Shown here piece after piece: positions 15,005 through 26,260 of a stretch of DNA of 64,000 bases. The position numbers and the translations under genes are program-made. The notes under the pieces were generated by a model. It made no database searches and was not told where the DNA came from. It was given only the letters and a program-made list of their open reading frames with translations. Numbering within the stretch: the first letter of the stretch is position 1; every line of letters begins with the position of its first letter. The stretch comes from Paracentrotus lividus (lineage: Eukaryota; Echinodermata; Echinoidea; Camarodonta; Echinidae), in the NCBI GenBank assembly GCA_940671915.1, contig CALNVZ010000174.1, positions 20,508,287-20,572,286 of the forward strand, in the 5' to 3' direction.

Positions 15005-15235
15005 AACGTACTGTATTCGCTGTTATTTTTGCACGATTAATTTTTCGCGTTGAGCGGCCTCACAGCATGTTCACGGGTTCTTAAATTCGCGCTGCATGTT
15101 CCTAATCTTGCAATTGAACGCATTCAATACAGGCATAGGAAAATCATGCCTACATGTATATATTCGCAGGTTTTTAAATTTGTGCGAAAATTAATGTACC
15201 GCGAATATTTCCACAAGTACACTATTTACCAAAAT
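15005..15235. mobile_element. Small TTCGCG-type MITE nested in array
   Basis: Left side TTTTTGCACGATTAATTTTT and right side AAATTTGTGCGAAAATTAAT are inverted relatives, with GTACTGTATTCGC outside the left and GCGAATATTTCC outside the right. The element separates units 1 and 2 of the surrounding array. Boundaries are approximate. Confidence 0.5.
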
Positions 15236-15325
15236 ATATAGGGCCTAAGGCTTAGCTTATTAAGTTAAAGCTGTTATAGCTCTCATGGCTAGTTATGACA
15301 TTCACTGCAATTTTCAGACCCCTAA

Positions 15326-15593
15326 GCCCAAATTCACAAAGGAGGATTCTGCAAAACCTACGGATCCGTGGATCCGTGGGTTTTTTAATCGACGGCTCCA
15401 CAGATCCACCAGTTTATGATTCACCAACAGTTGACCCAAATTATGACGTTGACGTTTTATGACGCTGCAGATCTGTGGATTCAGTCAAGTCCACCTTTGT
15501 GAATACCATATTGAAAATCCTAGGTCCAACCCTAGGTTAAACCCAGGGTTAAAACCATGGATTTTGCAGAATCCACCTTTGTGAATTCCGGCC
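15326..15593. mobile_element. MITE family B, copy 2
   Basis: It opens with AAATTCACAAAGGAGGATTC and closes with GAATCCACCTTTGTGAATTC, matching both ends of the 2156-2553 copy, including TTTGCAGAATCCACC. The interior differs, with a run of CCTAGGTT/CCCAGGGTT words. It sits inside unit 2 of the local tandem array and splits it. Confidence 0.8.
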
Positions 15594-15965
15594 TGGGAGT
15601 TCCATATCTACCGAAGATTTCATTCATAATCAAACATCTTCATGTTCACTGTCTTTACCAAAATATATCATCAATTAAGAGGCTGAAAGGGTTAACCTCA
15701 TACAAGTTTTAAAAAGCCAATCTAGCTCTCATGGCTAGTATTGTTATTTTACTGCAGATTTCGGACCCTGGGAGTTCCATATAGATTACATTCAAAGTCA
15801 AACATCTACACTGTATACACAAAAATATATCATCTATAATTTATATGTAAGAGGCAGAAAGGCTTAGCTCATACGAGTTAAAGCCTTGTAGCTCTCATGG
15901 CCAGTTATGATATTTCACTGCAATTTTCAAGCCCCGAGTGTTCCATATCTACTGAAGATACATAG

Positions 15966-18900
15966 GGTTTTCCTCTTTGTCACAAGCTTGCTGTGCTTAT
16001 TAGTGATTTAAATCATTGAAAGATCTTGCTGCACATTGCTTTTTTGTTTTTGTTTTTGCTCATTTGTTTTTGGTGTTTTTTTGGAGGGGAGGGGTTGCAA
16101 ACTCATTGAATCTGTTTTTGTTATTTGATACATGTTGAGCAAACAATAACTATAGAACAAAATCCTTACACAAATCTTGAAAATCCTATCCGCTTTTTCC
16201 ATCAAGGGTGTTGAAATAAACAAACAACCTATCAATATACAACTCGATCTGAAAAAAAACTTACAAAGACAATTCTCCTTTGGTTAATCCCCAAGATAAT
16301 TTTCATTTCCTTGAAATAAGCATGTACAGGTAAATCAATGTAAATCTTTGAATTTTCACAGACTCTTTAATAAAACAGAATTACACTGGCCTTCCTTCGG
16401 ATAAGGAAAATCCCTAATTGTCTGGACAAAAACAGATCACTTACACCATTTAGCGTAATAAGCAATCATCAATCTGATAAAAATTGATGTATTCCATCTA
16501 ATCATGGAGGCATGGAGGCATTTCAATCAAATCGCTCTGCTTTCAGGAGAAAAGTTTGAAGCTAGAAAGTTGTTAGACTCATCTTACAATAATTTTCAAC
16601 AACGGTTTTGTATAATATCATTTTGAAAACAATTAATAAACAAACGTATTCATTGGTAAAATGTACTATTAATTGAATGCTAATTTTTTTTTTATTAAAC
16701 ATATTACTTAACAAATATTCAATAAAAAGACCCCCCCCCCACATTTGATGATATTATCAACCAAACAGCCACCCTTTTCCATAAAAGAAGAATTTTTGGG
16801 AGAATATTAATGAAAAATGAGAAAAACTTGATGTAATTTATTTAATCCATTTTCCCTTGTGATGCACATTGTTAAATGAAAGCCAGAAAGATATTTAAAT
16901 GCATGTTAAATTTTAATAATGCCCTTCTAAATTTCACCGGAAGGGAAAGAAGATTAATGTTGAACTTTACATTCTAATCACCATGGATACATGGTCATTG
17001 CACCATAATATTTACTACAGACTGGTATTTTTGAGTATCTGGTCAGTGATTAAGTAGCCCACTTGAAAGTGTCATTTGTTGCTAGGTTGCTGAGTCCTTA
17101 TAATGAACAACATCAGGTTGGCATTGGCAATGGTATGGCGATGGTCAAGGGGGTATAAGATGGGTCACATTTCATACGCAATCTACAAAATGTAACAAAC
17201 TCTGTGACATGTGTTTATCATCATAATGAAATCTCAGGGATAAATCTTGCTAGTGCTTTGAAAGCGGATACAGAACACTACATGTACGTGTACTTCAGCT
17301 ATCCAGCCTTGTTATGTGGTTGCCTGATCGTAATTCTTAACAACTGCTTGCAAGATTTAAAAACGACTGTCAAACTGATGATTGGTCTTTGTGTTTACAA
17401 ACTTGTGGAATAACCTTTTTAACAAAATAATTTGGAGACAAATACAAAAGACATAGCAAAAAATTAAGTTTACCCTTGGCAACAAGGAAGTTATAATCCA
17501 CTTCACATTGTAAATTTGAAATGATTTTAAGATCTCATTCATCAAGTGGTATGTGTATTAATCATCTTTCATTATGCTCCAAAGTGAATTCAAAATTTGA
17601 AAGATTACATTCTTAGATTTACCAATACTATATCCCAGCTTTAAGGAAAGGGCAAGGACGTTTTGAGAATTACCTCAGTGTGATGATGGCATTAGGCTGC
17701 AAGTTAAAAAGAAGGGGGAAAATCACAGGATTCACTAGGGTCATTACAGAGCAACATGGACAATACTTGTTTGTTCATTATTTAAAAACTTTGGGATATA
17801 ATAATCACTTAATAGATTTTTGTTTCCTCTGAGAACCAAATACATCAAAGATTTTCATGATGCTTAATAGCCACTTCAAGGATTTCATTAATTAATCATG
17901 AAAAAATGGTCTTTAATAAATGTATTTTACATAGGGTAATGAGTAAATTAGGTAACGAGCGAAACCTGTTAGCCATTACCAGGGGCATCATGAGCAACAG
18001 CAGTGTTTCTTAATGTCACCCGGTTATGACAGTTTTAGGTTTACTAAGGGAGTTTTATTGGACACTTCAGCTGTCTACTGACTTCAATGAACGTCTCACA
18101 CCCTGCCTAAGAATCAATACCAAGGCGCTAAGCATCAATTTGACCTTCTAAAGCTTCAGAGATGTTGGGCAGATTCATCGCCATACAGTAATTACACTTT
18201 TGAAAGAAAAGACTTTAAACCAAAAAAAAGGGGGAGGGAAAAAAAATCAATTACACTAGACAATAGTAGCTAACAAGTGCTGGTAGATGTAAATCAATTG
18301 ATACATACATGTATCTTTTCTGCTGTGTAGTGATATAGATGTGACCATCAGCTAAGAGCCATAGGGGCCTTACTTCATTGTAGGAGTCAATGCCCTACTG
18401 GCTGACAGCAGAATTTTATCATTCAAAAAGGAATAATGTATAATACTGTGTTAACACAGTTCTAAATAACACTTTAAAATCCAATATATTTTTCGATTGT
18501 CCAAGTATGCCCTCAAGTAAAACACTGAAAAATCAATTTCCATTTTCTAGATATTAGAACAAACAATGTCTGTCAGTGTCTTTCTACTTCTTTTGCTGAT
18601 AACAACTGTTTGCTTAAAGTATTTGGAATCTATTCTTTGTGTCACACAGCAATTACTACAATTCCACTCCCATGCTCCTCTTTTGGTGTAATGACACTTC
18701 TGAACTGAATTCTGAAGCTGAGAGGGACTTAATAAGTGTAATTGAATACACAGACTTGTGATAAGATCAGTCAATACCTGTTCATTCATAATGGATTCTA
18801 CATTTCATCTTGATTTCAACTCCACACAAAACTACTTGCCTGTTTATCAATGGACTAAAAGTGATTATCAATGTACATGTACATTAGAATGTTGTAATTA

Positions 18901-19296
18901 GCTCATGAGGAAAATGGTATAATTTTTCAGGCATACATGTTTTAAGAGAAATTAAACATCTTGAAATAATGAATATTGAAATATGTTTATCCTTTTCATG
19001 TGTAAAAAGTCCAAGGATAGTAAAACATACTACACAGTAATAGAAAAAAGCTTCTTCCCTCATGCAATGCAATTACATTAATGTAATTAGGGCCATGCAT
19101 GAGGCAAATTTAACATTCAGAAGTGTGCCTAGGGGGACTTCTCCCCATCAACTACATACACAGACAAAACATTCAGCAAATTCAAATGGAATGACATTAT
19201 GCTTACAAAGCTGCGAACGAACAGAGAATTGGGATGAAATGTTACGAAGACTGGGAAGACAGATTTTCTATGTGCCTTGCAGTCTCTAAATGAATT
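15966..19296. other. Gene-free stretch
   Basis: No coding region recognised. It contains a C-run at 16731-16740 and a third copy of the GGCAAGGACG...TTTGAGAA repeat at 17641-17670. The remainder is AT-rich sequence with short random frames. Confidence 0.4.
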
Positions 19297-19466
19297 ATAT
19301 CGTCGGCTTGGAGCCAGAAGGGCGCTATTGCAGATCAAGGATGTTCCTTTTGGAGCCAGAAGGGCGCTATTACCATTGACTTTGTACAAGTAATAGCGCC
19401 CTTCTTGCTCTCAACGGAACATCTATAAGATGCAATAACGCCCTGCTGGCTCCCAACAGACGATAT
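19297..19466. mobile_element. Palindromic MITE, 170 bases
   Basis: The ends ATATCGTC and GACGATAT are inverted. The block GGAGCCAGAAGGGCGCTATT occurs twice on the left arm and its inverse AATAGCGCCCTTCTTGCTC occurs on the right arm, so nearly the whole unit can fold as a hairpin. There is no coding capacity. Confidence 0.85.
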
Positions 19467-20122
19467 ATAGTATGTCAGTTGACAAGACACCTAAGGGTTC
19501 TTAAATGACTGGCATTATGTAGCTATATACTCTTACAGAAATAATTACTGTCACTGTCGGGAATGGGCATGCCCCACTACAGATTTATAAGCCTATTTAA
19601 AATATGATATAACATAAAGAAGGGACTATATGAGATCATGTTGTATTTTTATACTTAGGAAATAGATAGGTTAAAATGGTCTTGAGAGATACTGTAGTAT
19701 GTAATTCTGAAAAGTAACATTTATTGTAAATTGTTTGCAGTGGAGGTTAATGTTGATTTTTATGAATGAAATAGAACAGTTCATCAAGTTGATTCATTAA
19801 ACAGCCCTTGTGGCAACAGCATTCTGAGCATCTTTGCTTCACATTCTTAAATTGTTTCTTTATACTAGGAAAATCTTCTTCAAGATTTAACTATTCAAAA
19901 TATTTTTTTTTACCAAGTCATTGTGATCAAGTGGTTTTAAAATGGAATATGCTGTATCCACAGATTTAAGGCTTTTCTAGTTTTACCTTGTTTTTAACTT
20001 GTCAAGTATTAACTCAAGTAATAAACTCAAGTCACAACCTTACCAAATTGACAGAAAGTAATATATTTGATGATATTATGCCTTATGCAAGGAATGCAAG
20101 TTAAGCCTTTAGAGAAATAATA

Positions 20123-20602
20123 TGTGATACGTCTTGTCGAAATGAGAGAGAAGTCGCAGATCAAAGATCCGAGTAAATCGACAAACTAATAAAAAACTCA
20201 AAATTTGAGGAAATTTTTTTTTTTATTTTCTGGTTCTACCATGCTTCATCTTTGCTCTGTTAAAAAATGAGTGAAAATGATAACGGGAAAGTGGTAAAAA
20301 AGCAGTTTTTCGGCGAGTGTTTTTTTCGGTCATAATTTTTTTTTTCCGGACATACAAGCGCACACCACGCTCATTTCCCCTCTCCGTTTAGGAAGTCAAA
20401 CTTCGCAGACGTTTTTCTCTTGATTTTGATTTCCAAGAGCACAATTCTCCTCGCGTTCAGAGGCTAATATCTCCACTTCTATTTACTCTTTACAGTCGGG
20501 TTATATATCAAATTCAAGGCAATGAATCAGGGATCAATAATATCAAATAAAATGGATTTCAAAAATCGCGACTAGTCTCTCATTTCGACGTGACGCATCA
20601 CA
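20123..20602. mobile_element. MITE with ~37-base inverted ends
   Basis: Left TGTGATACGTCTTGTCGAAA continues into TGAGAGAGAAGTCGC. The right end is the inverse, GCGACTAGTCTCTCATTTCG then ACGTGACGCATCACA. It is 480 bases with an AT-rich interior and no coding frame. It lies about 1.4 kb upstream of the GPCR coding exon. Confidence 0.85.
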
Positions 20603-21985
20603 TATAATATAACATGACATTTTTTCCTCTTATTGCTTGCAGAATTGGGGCCCTACTGCCATAATTCCTCACTCAGACGAGAAAAAACAGAGGGAAAAAT
20701 GCCGCTGCCACAAAAATGAGATTCATCTTTCAAGAATGACTGACAGAGGGTCTATTCAGGCGGAGATAAAAAAGAAGGAAAATCATAGGCTTTATTGAAT
20801 TAATGAAGTGTGCGGGAGAACAGAATTTGGAAGAAACGCCACGCCACGTTGAATTGGGTTTATACCATTAGGTTGTAATCTGACCTCTGAAATTTGTTGG
20901 AGGGTAAATTGCTGTTAATGGGATCACATCGCATCAGGAGGTATTAGACCGAACGGAACCTCACTCTCTTCTTTCTGCTCGGGGTGGTGTGGGATCATGT
21001 ACCTACATGTGTTTATAAGAATGCATCACAGATACTGAAACGTGACTTGGATAACCCTTCCAATAGAGCAAATTCACATTCCCAAGTTGCTCTCTCTCAC
21101 ATTTTCATCACTATGGTATATTGTTTGAGGTACACATCTTCCCCTCTTAAACAATGGAAACTAATGATTTCAATGTTCAATTTGTCTATGATTTGCAATG
21201 AGCCTCTGTCAAATATATTTAGTATTAATGTAATCATAAACTAAGTATGGAGAAATTTCAGAGATGGCAGTGTTGTGTTATGCCGCGTTTGGAAATGTTA
21301 TCCGACATACATGTACGGGGTAATCCGAACCCTTCGTTTCAAGCAAACTTTTTTGGAAGGATCTGAGCATATTAGTGTTCATGGCACGACCCTGTCGATA
21401 TGGAAATATACTTTGCTACGATCAAATATCTCCAACTCAACAAGAACATAAACATTAGATGCGGATAAATGAATATGTTATCCCCAAACTAAGCCTTGTG
21501 CCAAACATGGAGACTTATTTGCCGGGTGCCTTGACCGGAATCAAGTTCCAAATGGTGTGCAAATGAGTGCACGGACACTGCATTGTGGATCCATCTTCTT
21601 GTAATACTATACCCTACAAGGAAATAAGGCAGACATGCTCATGCACATATCTTTCTCATCAACTTTAATAAGAATAAGCCTAATTACCATTTTCTACATG
21701 GATAACTCACGAGGGCCTCACGACTACCTGATAAAAATATTCATTATAGACTCCTAAGACAACTCATTTTCAAAAGTAATTGGATTGATATAGTAGGTCT
21801 AAGAGTGCATGGATGACAGGCTGAAGATATAATTTGGCAGCTACATCTTGACCGAGTGCATATTACTTTAGTGAGTAGTCAGCATTCTGAAGTGTCATAA
21901 CGTTCTTTGACATGATACTTTAAGAGCAAACGTGGACATACTTACCACTATAAGATTGTTTATTATGTGCTTCTCTTTGTAACAG
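20603..21985. other. Upstream region of the GPCR gene
   Basis: A mixed-composition region just left of the receptor. The last bases are a good acceptor (CTTCTCTTTGTAACAG ending at 21985), so a 5' untranslated exon and promoter probably lie within or left of this stretch. I could not place them. Confidence 0.35.
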
Positions 21986-22020
21986 TATTAGGTACAGGAG
22001 AAAACACATTCTGACTTGCA

Positions 22021-22767
22021 ATGGATGACTTTCTAATGAACTCATCTCATCAGCCTGACCCTGAGACAGCTGATTCTTTAGGTCCTGCTCTAAGCTATAC
22101 TCTTGGAACCTTAATGATCCTCACTTCCATTGTGACTATCCTAGGAAACCTACTTGTCATCATCATTATCCTTCGCTCACCTAAGATCCAAACCATCACA
22201 TCCGGATTCCTGTCGAACTTAGCCATCTCTGATTTCAGCACAGGAGTCCTCCTGCTTCCCTTTGCAGCAACCGTCCAAGTTCAGCAAGCGTGGATCTACT
22301 CAAACGAATGGTGCGGTACCCTGGGATTTGTTTATCTTGTCGTTGGAATAGTCTCCACATGGACTTGGCAAGCCTGAGCATGGAGCGATACATTGCAGTC
22401 AACCAACCCCTAAAATACCACCAGATGCTGACCAAGTCAAGGGTGTGGATTACCATACTCCTGAACTGGGGTTTTGCAGTATTCATGGCATCAGTACCTT
22501 ACATGTCTGGTAGCAGCTACAAGTATCTTCCTACTTACGGATTCTGTCTTCCAGACTTCTTTGAAAATGGGGTAGCTTCCATAGTGATATTAACAACTGG
22601 GATATGCCTTCCATTTGTGGTTATGTGTTTGGCTTATATTTCCATTGGACGTGTGGCATGTACTCAAGCAAGAAGAAAAGTAATAGAGTGCAATGAGGAT
22701 CACTGCGTCTATGTGACGCCTAAAAACAAGGACTATCGAGCAGCAAAGATACTTGCAGCTTTGGCAG
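22021..22767 (+). CDS. GPCR coding exon 1 (TM1-TM5 and loop 3)
   Basis: The frame from ATG 22021 runs to STWT, then a stop at 22375. The TM3 continuation LASLSMERYIAV lies in the neighbouring frame, which stays open to the donor CAG|GTAAGATT at 22767/22768. A single base lost from a T run at 22365-22366 explains the switch. The exon ends in phase 1, matching exon 2. The break may be a sequencing or assembly slip or a true mutation. Confidence 0.9.
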
Positions 22768-25700
22768 GTAAGATTTACGCAGCATCAGTAAAGTAGGAAA
22801 AAGTAAATAATATGAAAAAGCTTCCATTTTTGTGTGGTATGTTTTTATGCTTAGATGAACACTGTGCATTGTTTACGAAAAGGTAAACAGCAACTTGTGC
22901 CAAAGAAGGGATGAAATCAAAACAACAAAAACTAACAAAAAAGCAACTCCATCCCGATTAAAATAAAATAAATTTGTAATGAAAAGGTTTTGAGTAAAAA
23001 AAAAAAAAAAAAAAACCCCACAAGGATGTTGTTACACATATTGACTACACTACGTGTAAAAATGAGTAAGAACATTAAAGTCAAGCATGAGTGAGCACAC
23101 ATCAAAGACAAAATAGTCACTTTTCAAACGTATTTAGTCATTTATGGGTCTGTAAGTGACCATTTTCTCTTTGATGTGTCCTCCCTCATGGATTACTTGA
23201 TAGATCAATCTCATTTTTACACAGAATCTAGTCGATAGGTGTAACAACACTCTTACTAAATTGCTCAAAACGTTTTTGTTGAAAAGTTGCGTCATTTTAG
23301 TCAGGTTAAAGTTGCTTTTTTGTTGTTTTGATCTCAGCCGTTTTTTTACGACCTTGCTTTTTTACATTCTGATAAACAATGCCCCGTCTTTATCCAAGCG
23401 TAAACACTTGTGTACCACACAAAAATGGCACCAATGATGCTGGAGAAGTTACTCTTTCAAAATATGTTATAATTTGGGGTTCATATAGTTTTCTTTTTAA
23501 TGACAAATAACCAAGTGTTTAGTTTTTTTTTTTTTTTTTTATAACATCAGTGTATATTTATATAACACGCATATATATATATATATATATAGAGAGAGTA
23601 GAGATGAGAGAAGAGAAGAGGAGAGAGAGAAAGAGACATTTTTTTTTTTACAAACTCATGTATTTTATGTTTCCCTTCATAATTTTCAAGAATATGTAAG
23701 AGATTTAAAAATAAAAAAAATAAAAAACAGTTTTTAAATTTGAGTGTAATACAGTGATAGTAACTCAAATCTGTTCACTTGAAATTTCCAATCATTTTGC
23801 TTTAATTCATTAAAATCATATCCCAAGCTCTATAACAAATACATATTATGTAAAAGAAAAAATCAGGCTCAGTATACAAATGTATGTACATGCATAAACA
23901 TAGGCAGTAAGAATAGGATTTGCCCGATACATGTAAGTGTACATTCACTTTCATCACTTTAAAATATATTCCATTCAGTTGAAATGAGGGCATACAGATT
24001 TATTATAGCTTGGAAGTTAATTACTTCATTAGCGTCAAACCTAACACAAATCCACTTTAAATATGCAAGAGTGCACGTGTGATTCCTAAAAGAGCTAAAT
24101 GCCACAGTAAATGGGAGTATAAAATGCACCTACATCTAATATCCTTTTCAAGGTTGTTTTCTTCTCACCAATAATAAGGCTTTGATCTCATCAAGTCTCG
24201 TAAATGGCTGAAGCAAATTACTCATTACTGGCCATTCGCTCAATTTTCAACCAAATTTTTTTCCTCAAAATTGGGTCAGACAGGATATTGGTGTAAAGCA
24301 AAATGGTGTATTTCAGTTATTATCATTAATTTTTGAAAGTCAATTTATGTTATGGCATTGGGTTCATGGGGTCAAACTTTTTCTTTTGGATATGTCACCA
24401 AATTGTTTCAAAGTAAGCCCTTGTCAGGAATTTATAAAATTGAAGATAGTAATAGGTATGGGGAAAATACCTTACAAATTTGTAGACCTTGCAAGGAATT
24501 GGAACTAGATGGTACATGTACATTATACATGTATAACAACTTGTTTTCATTTCTAGCCAACTAAAGGTCTAGTTTTGTTGAGATAGAAAGACATGCTCAA
24601 GGTTATGAATAGAAAAAAAAAAGAAGAAAAAAAAAAGAAGAAAGGACCTGTTATTTTATCTTTCCCCAATCATTTGAAATGGCCCGAATCCCTGATAAAA
24701 TCTCTTGACCGGGAGAGAGAACCGTTTCAAAGACATGACAAAGGAATTCCCCCTTCTACCTTAATCCCTTGATGATATGATCCCCTATATCCTTCATGCT
24801 ACACATGATCAGCGAAGCTAACGGCTATCACTCAATGCTCCTCCGAGACCACTGCTTTCCAAGAGCCTTACGCTGCAATGGATGCAGGGTAACACCAAAT
24901 TAAATTCATCAGCTACCGGGGATGCGGCAAGCATGAGCGCACTCCGGTGACGGTGCCTTTGAGTCTTCCCTGCGCTTCGGTGTATGATAATGGCTTGGTT
25001 TTCCTTAAAACTCTAATGGCTTACAAATCAGCTGCCTTATAAAATGAAATGTGCTGTTTTGCCTGTGCCATTTAAATCACCCCAAAGCCCAGTCAGAAGG
25101 AAAAAAAATCCAGACATTAAATTGTAATTGAATTAGTGTGCTATGAATGAGTTAAATGGCCACTCCAATTCAGTATGGCACAGATATGCTAATATAACCC
25201 AAACATTACTTCAATTACGCAGATGCAAGATAAATTCTCTAATAACTGTTTGACAGAGGGAAGAATGGTATCCTAATGTAATTAATCAACAAGTAAATTG
25301 ATCAGATTTGTAGTGGAACATTATTACTGGATATAATAGCCCCTACATTTACAACTGAATATGCAACAATGTTTTTATGAAACATTGTTTGCAAACATGC
25401 TTACATGTAAATGCACATCTCTCATTAAGGTAGAAAAGGAAATTACAAAACATAAAAAACCCAAACCAAAAATGATAACAAAATAGTTCATTCAAACTTG
25501 TGAGGGGAAAATAAAGTCCAGTTAAAGTAGGTCAAGTGTGTTATTATTAATCTCAAGAGAAATCCTGAAGTGTGTGTAAAATGAAAAAAAAAAAAAAATA
25601 AAAAAACATCTTATAGAGCATTTAATGCTCTCTACATCAGGATCAAAGCCATCATTTACTGGTAAATACTACATGTATCTAATGAGAAATGCCACTTTAA

Positions 25701-26260
25701 ATTTAATGGAGGTTACTAATTTGTTTCACGTACTCTCTTCCATTTTGTTTTTGGTGTTAGGTGTATTTGCAATCTGCTGGCTTCCTTTCACCTTCCTGTG
25801 CAGTTGGGATACCTCTGGGCAGAGTAGTGTGCCACCTCTTCTCACCTCCATTGCATTCTGGTTCACCCTACTCAGCTCAGCAATCAACCCCTGGCTCTAC
25901 TCTATCCTAAACCGTACCTTCAGAGCGGCCATGCGCCAGCTCATCACTCAGGCTGTGCACAAGCTTCCACTCTTGCGCAACCACTTTCGCGTGGGCCCTG
26001 CGACAGCCGCGGCGCAAGGTGGCAACGCCAGTCTCGAAATGACAGAGTGTCGCGATACACAGGGCAAGGGCAACAGAAGAAGTACAAGTCAGAAGGAAAA
26101 GGACAATATGCATACAGGAGAAAGAACTCATTATTCAAGTACTGCAAAGAAACAAATGCATGATTTGGAGGAACAAGAAAAGAGACAACCTTCGCCACGT
26201 AAGCAGCATATCACGGCCGTGCAAGCGACTATAGAATCTGGAGAAAAGGCAGAAGTCTAA
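22021..26260 (+). CDS. Class A (rhodopsin-like) GPCR, two coding exons, frameshifted
   Basis: Seven-transmembrane receptor of the plasma membrane, expected to signal through heterotrimeric G proteins. Coding exons are 22021-22767 and 25761-26260; an acceptor ending at 21985 suggests a 5' UTR exon. Visible landmarks: NSS glycosylation site near the N terminus, GN at 42-43 (TM1), LAISD with D71 (TM2), C98 before TM3 and a matching Cys in YGFC (extracellular loop 2), ERY in place of DRY after TM3, W in TM4, LPF in TM5, CWLP in TM6, NPWLY in TM7, then a charged tail of about 100 residues. Position 3.32 is Tyr rather than the Asp of biogenic-amine receptors, so an amine ligand is not supported. 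One base is missing near 22365. With it counted, both exon phases agree and the product is about 415 residues. Subfamily unresolved. Confidence 0.9.
22824..23428. mobile_element. Foldback MITE in the GPCR intron
   Basis: The ends CCATTTTTGTGTGGTA and TACCACACAAAAATGG are perfect inverses. Further inside, TGCATTGTTTACG pairs with an AACAATGCC-type inverse, ATCAAAACAACAAAA with TTGTTGTTTTGAT, and CACATCAAAGA with TCTTTGATGTG. The 605-base unit is non-coding and starts only about 56 bases beyond the exon 1 donor. Confidence 0.85.
23429..24659. other. GPCR intron, no further gene
   Basis: AT-rich intron containing poly-T at 23523-23540, an AT dinucleotide run at about 23571-23590 followed by a GA-rich tract, and an A/G tract at 24610-24642. 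No exon-like segment was recognised. Confidence 0.45.
24660..25270. promoter_or_regulatory. Candidate intronic regulatory block
   Basis: The composition changes here to a balanced, high-complexity sequence with homeodomain- and octamer-like words (AATTGAATTAG, ATATGCTAAT) and little simple repeat, unlike the flanking intron. That texture is typical of conserved non-coding DNA. Nothing in the sequence alone proves function. Confidence 0.25.
25761..26260 (+). CDS. GPCR coding exon 2 (TM6, TM7, C-terminal tail)
   Basis: The acceptor TTGGTGTTAG ends at 25760. The exon opens with GTGTATTTGC, which completes the Gly codon begun in exon 1 and gives GVFAICWLPF (TM6). TM7 contains FWFTLLSSAINPWLY, followed by helix 8 (NRTFRAAM). 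The tail is rich in Lys, Glu, Ser and Thr, and the stop is TAA at 26258-26260. AATAAA words lie just beyond the stop near 26272 and again near 26560. Confidence 0.92.

Larger units (their letters stand above)
14780..15965. repeat. Tandem array, four ~190-base units, interrupted
   Basis: Four diverged units share the order AAATATATCATC, then AGAGGCAGAAAGG, then AGTTAAAGCC, then TAGCTCTCATGGCTAG, then a GAGTTCCATATCTACTGAAG block, then ACATCTACA. They begin near 14780, 15235, 15595 and 15770. Two smaller elements (about 15005-15235 and 15326-15593) are inserted between or within units, so the array predates them. Confidence 0.75.
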
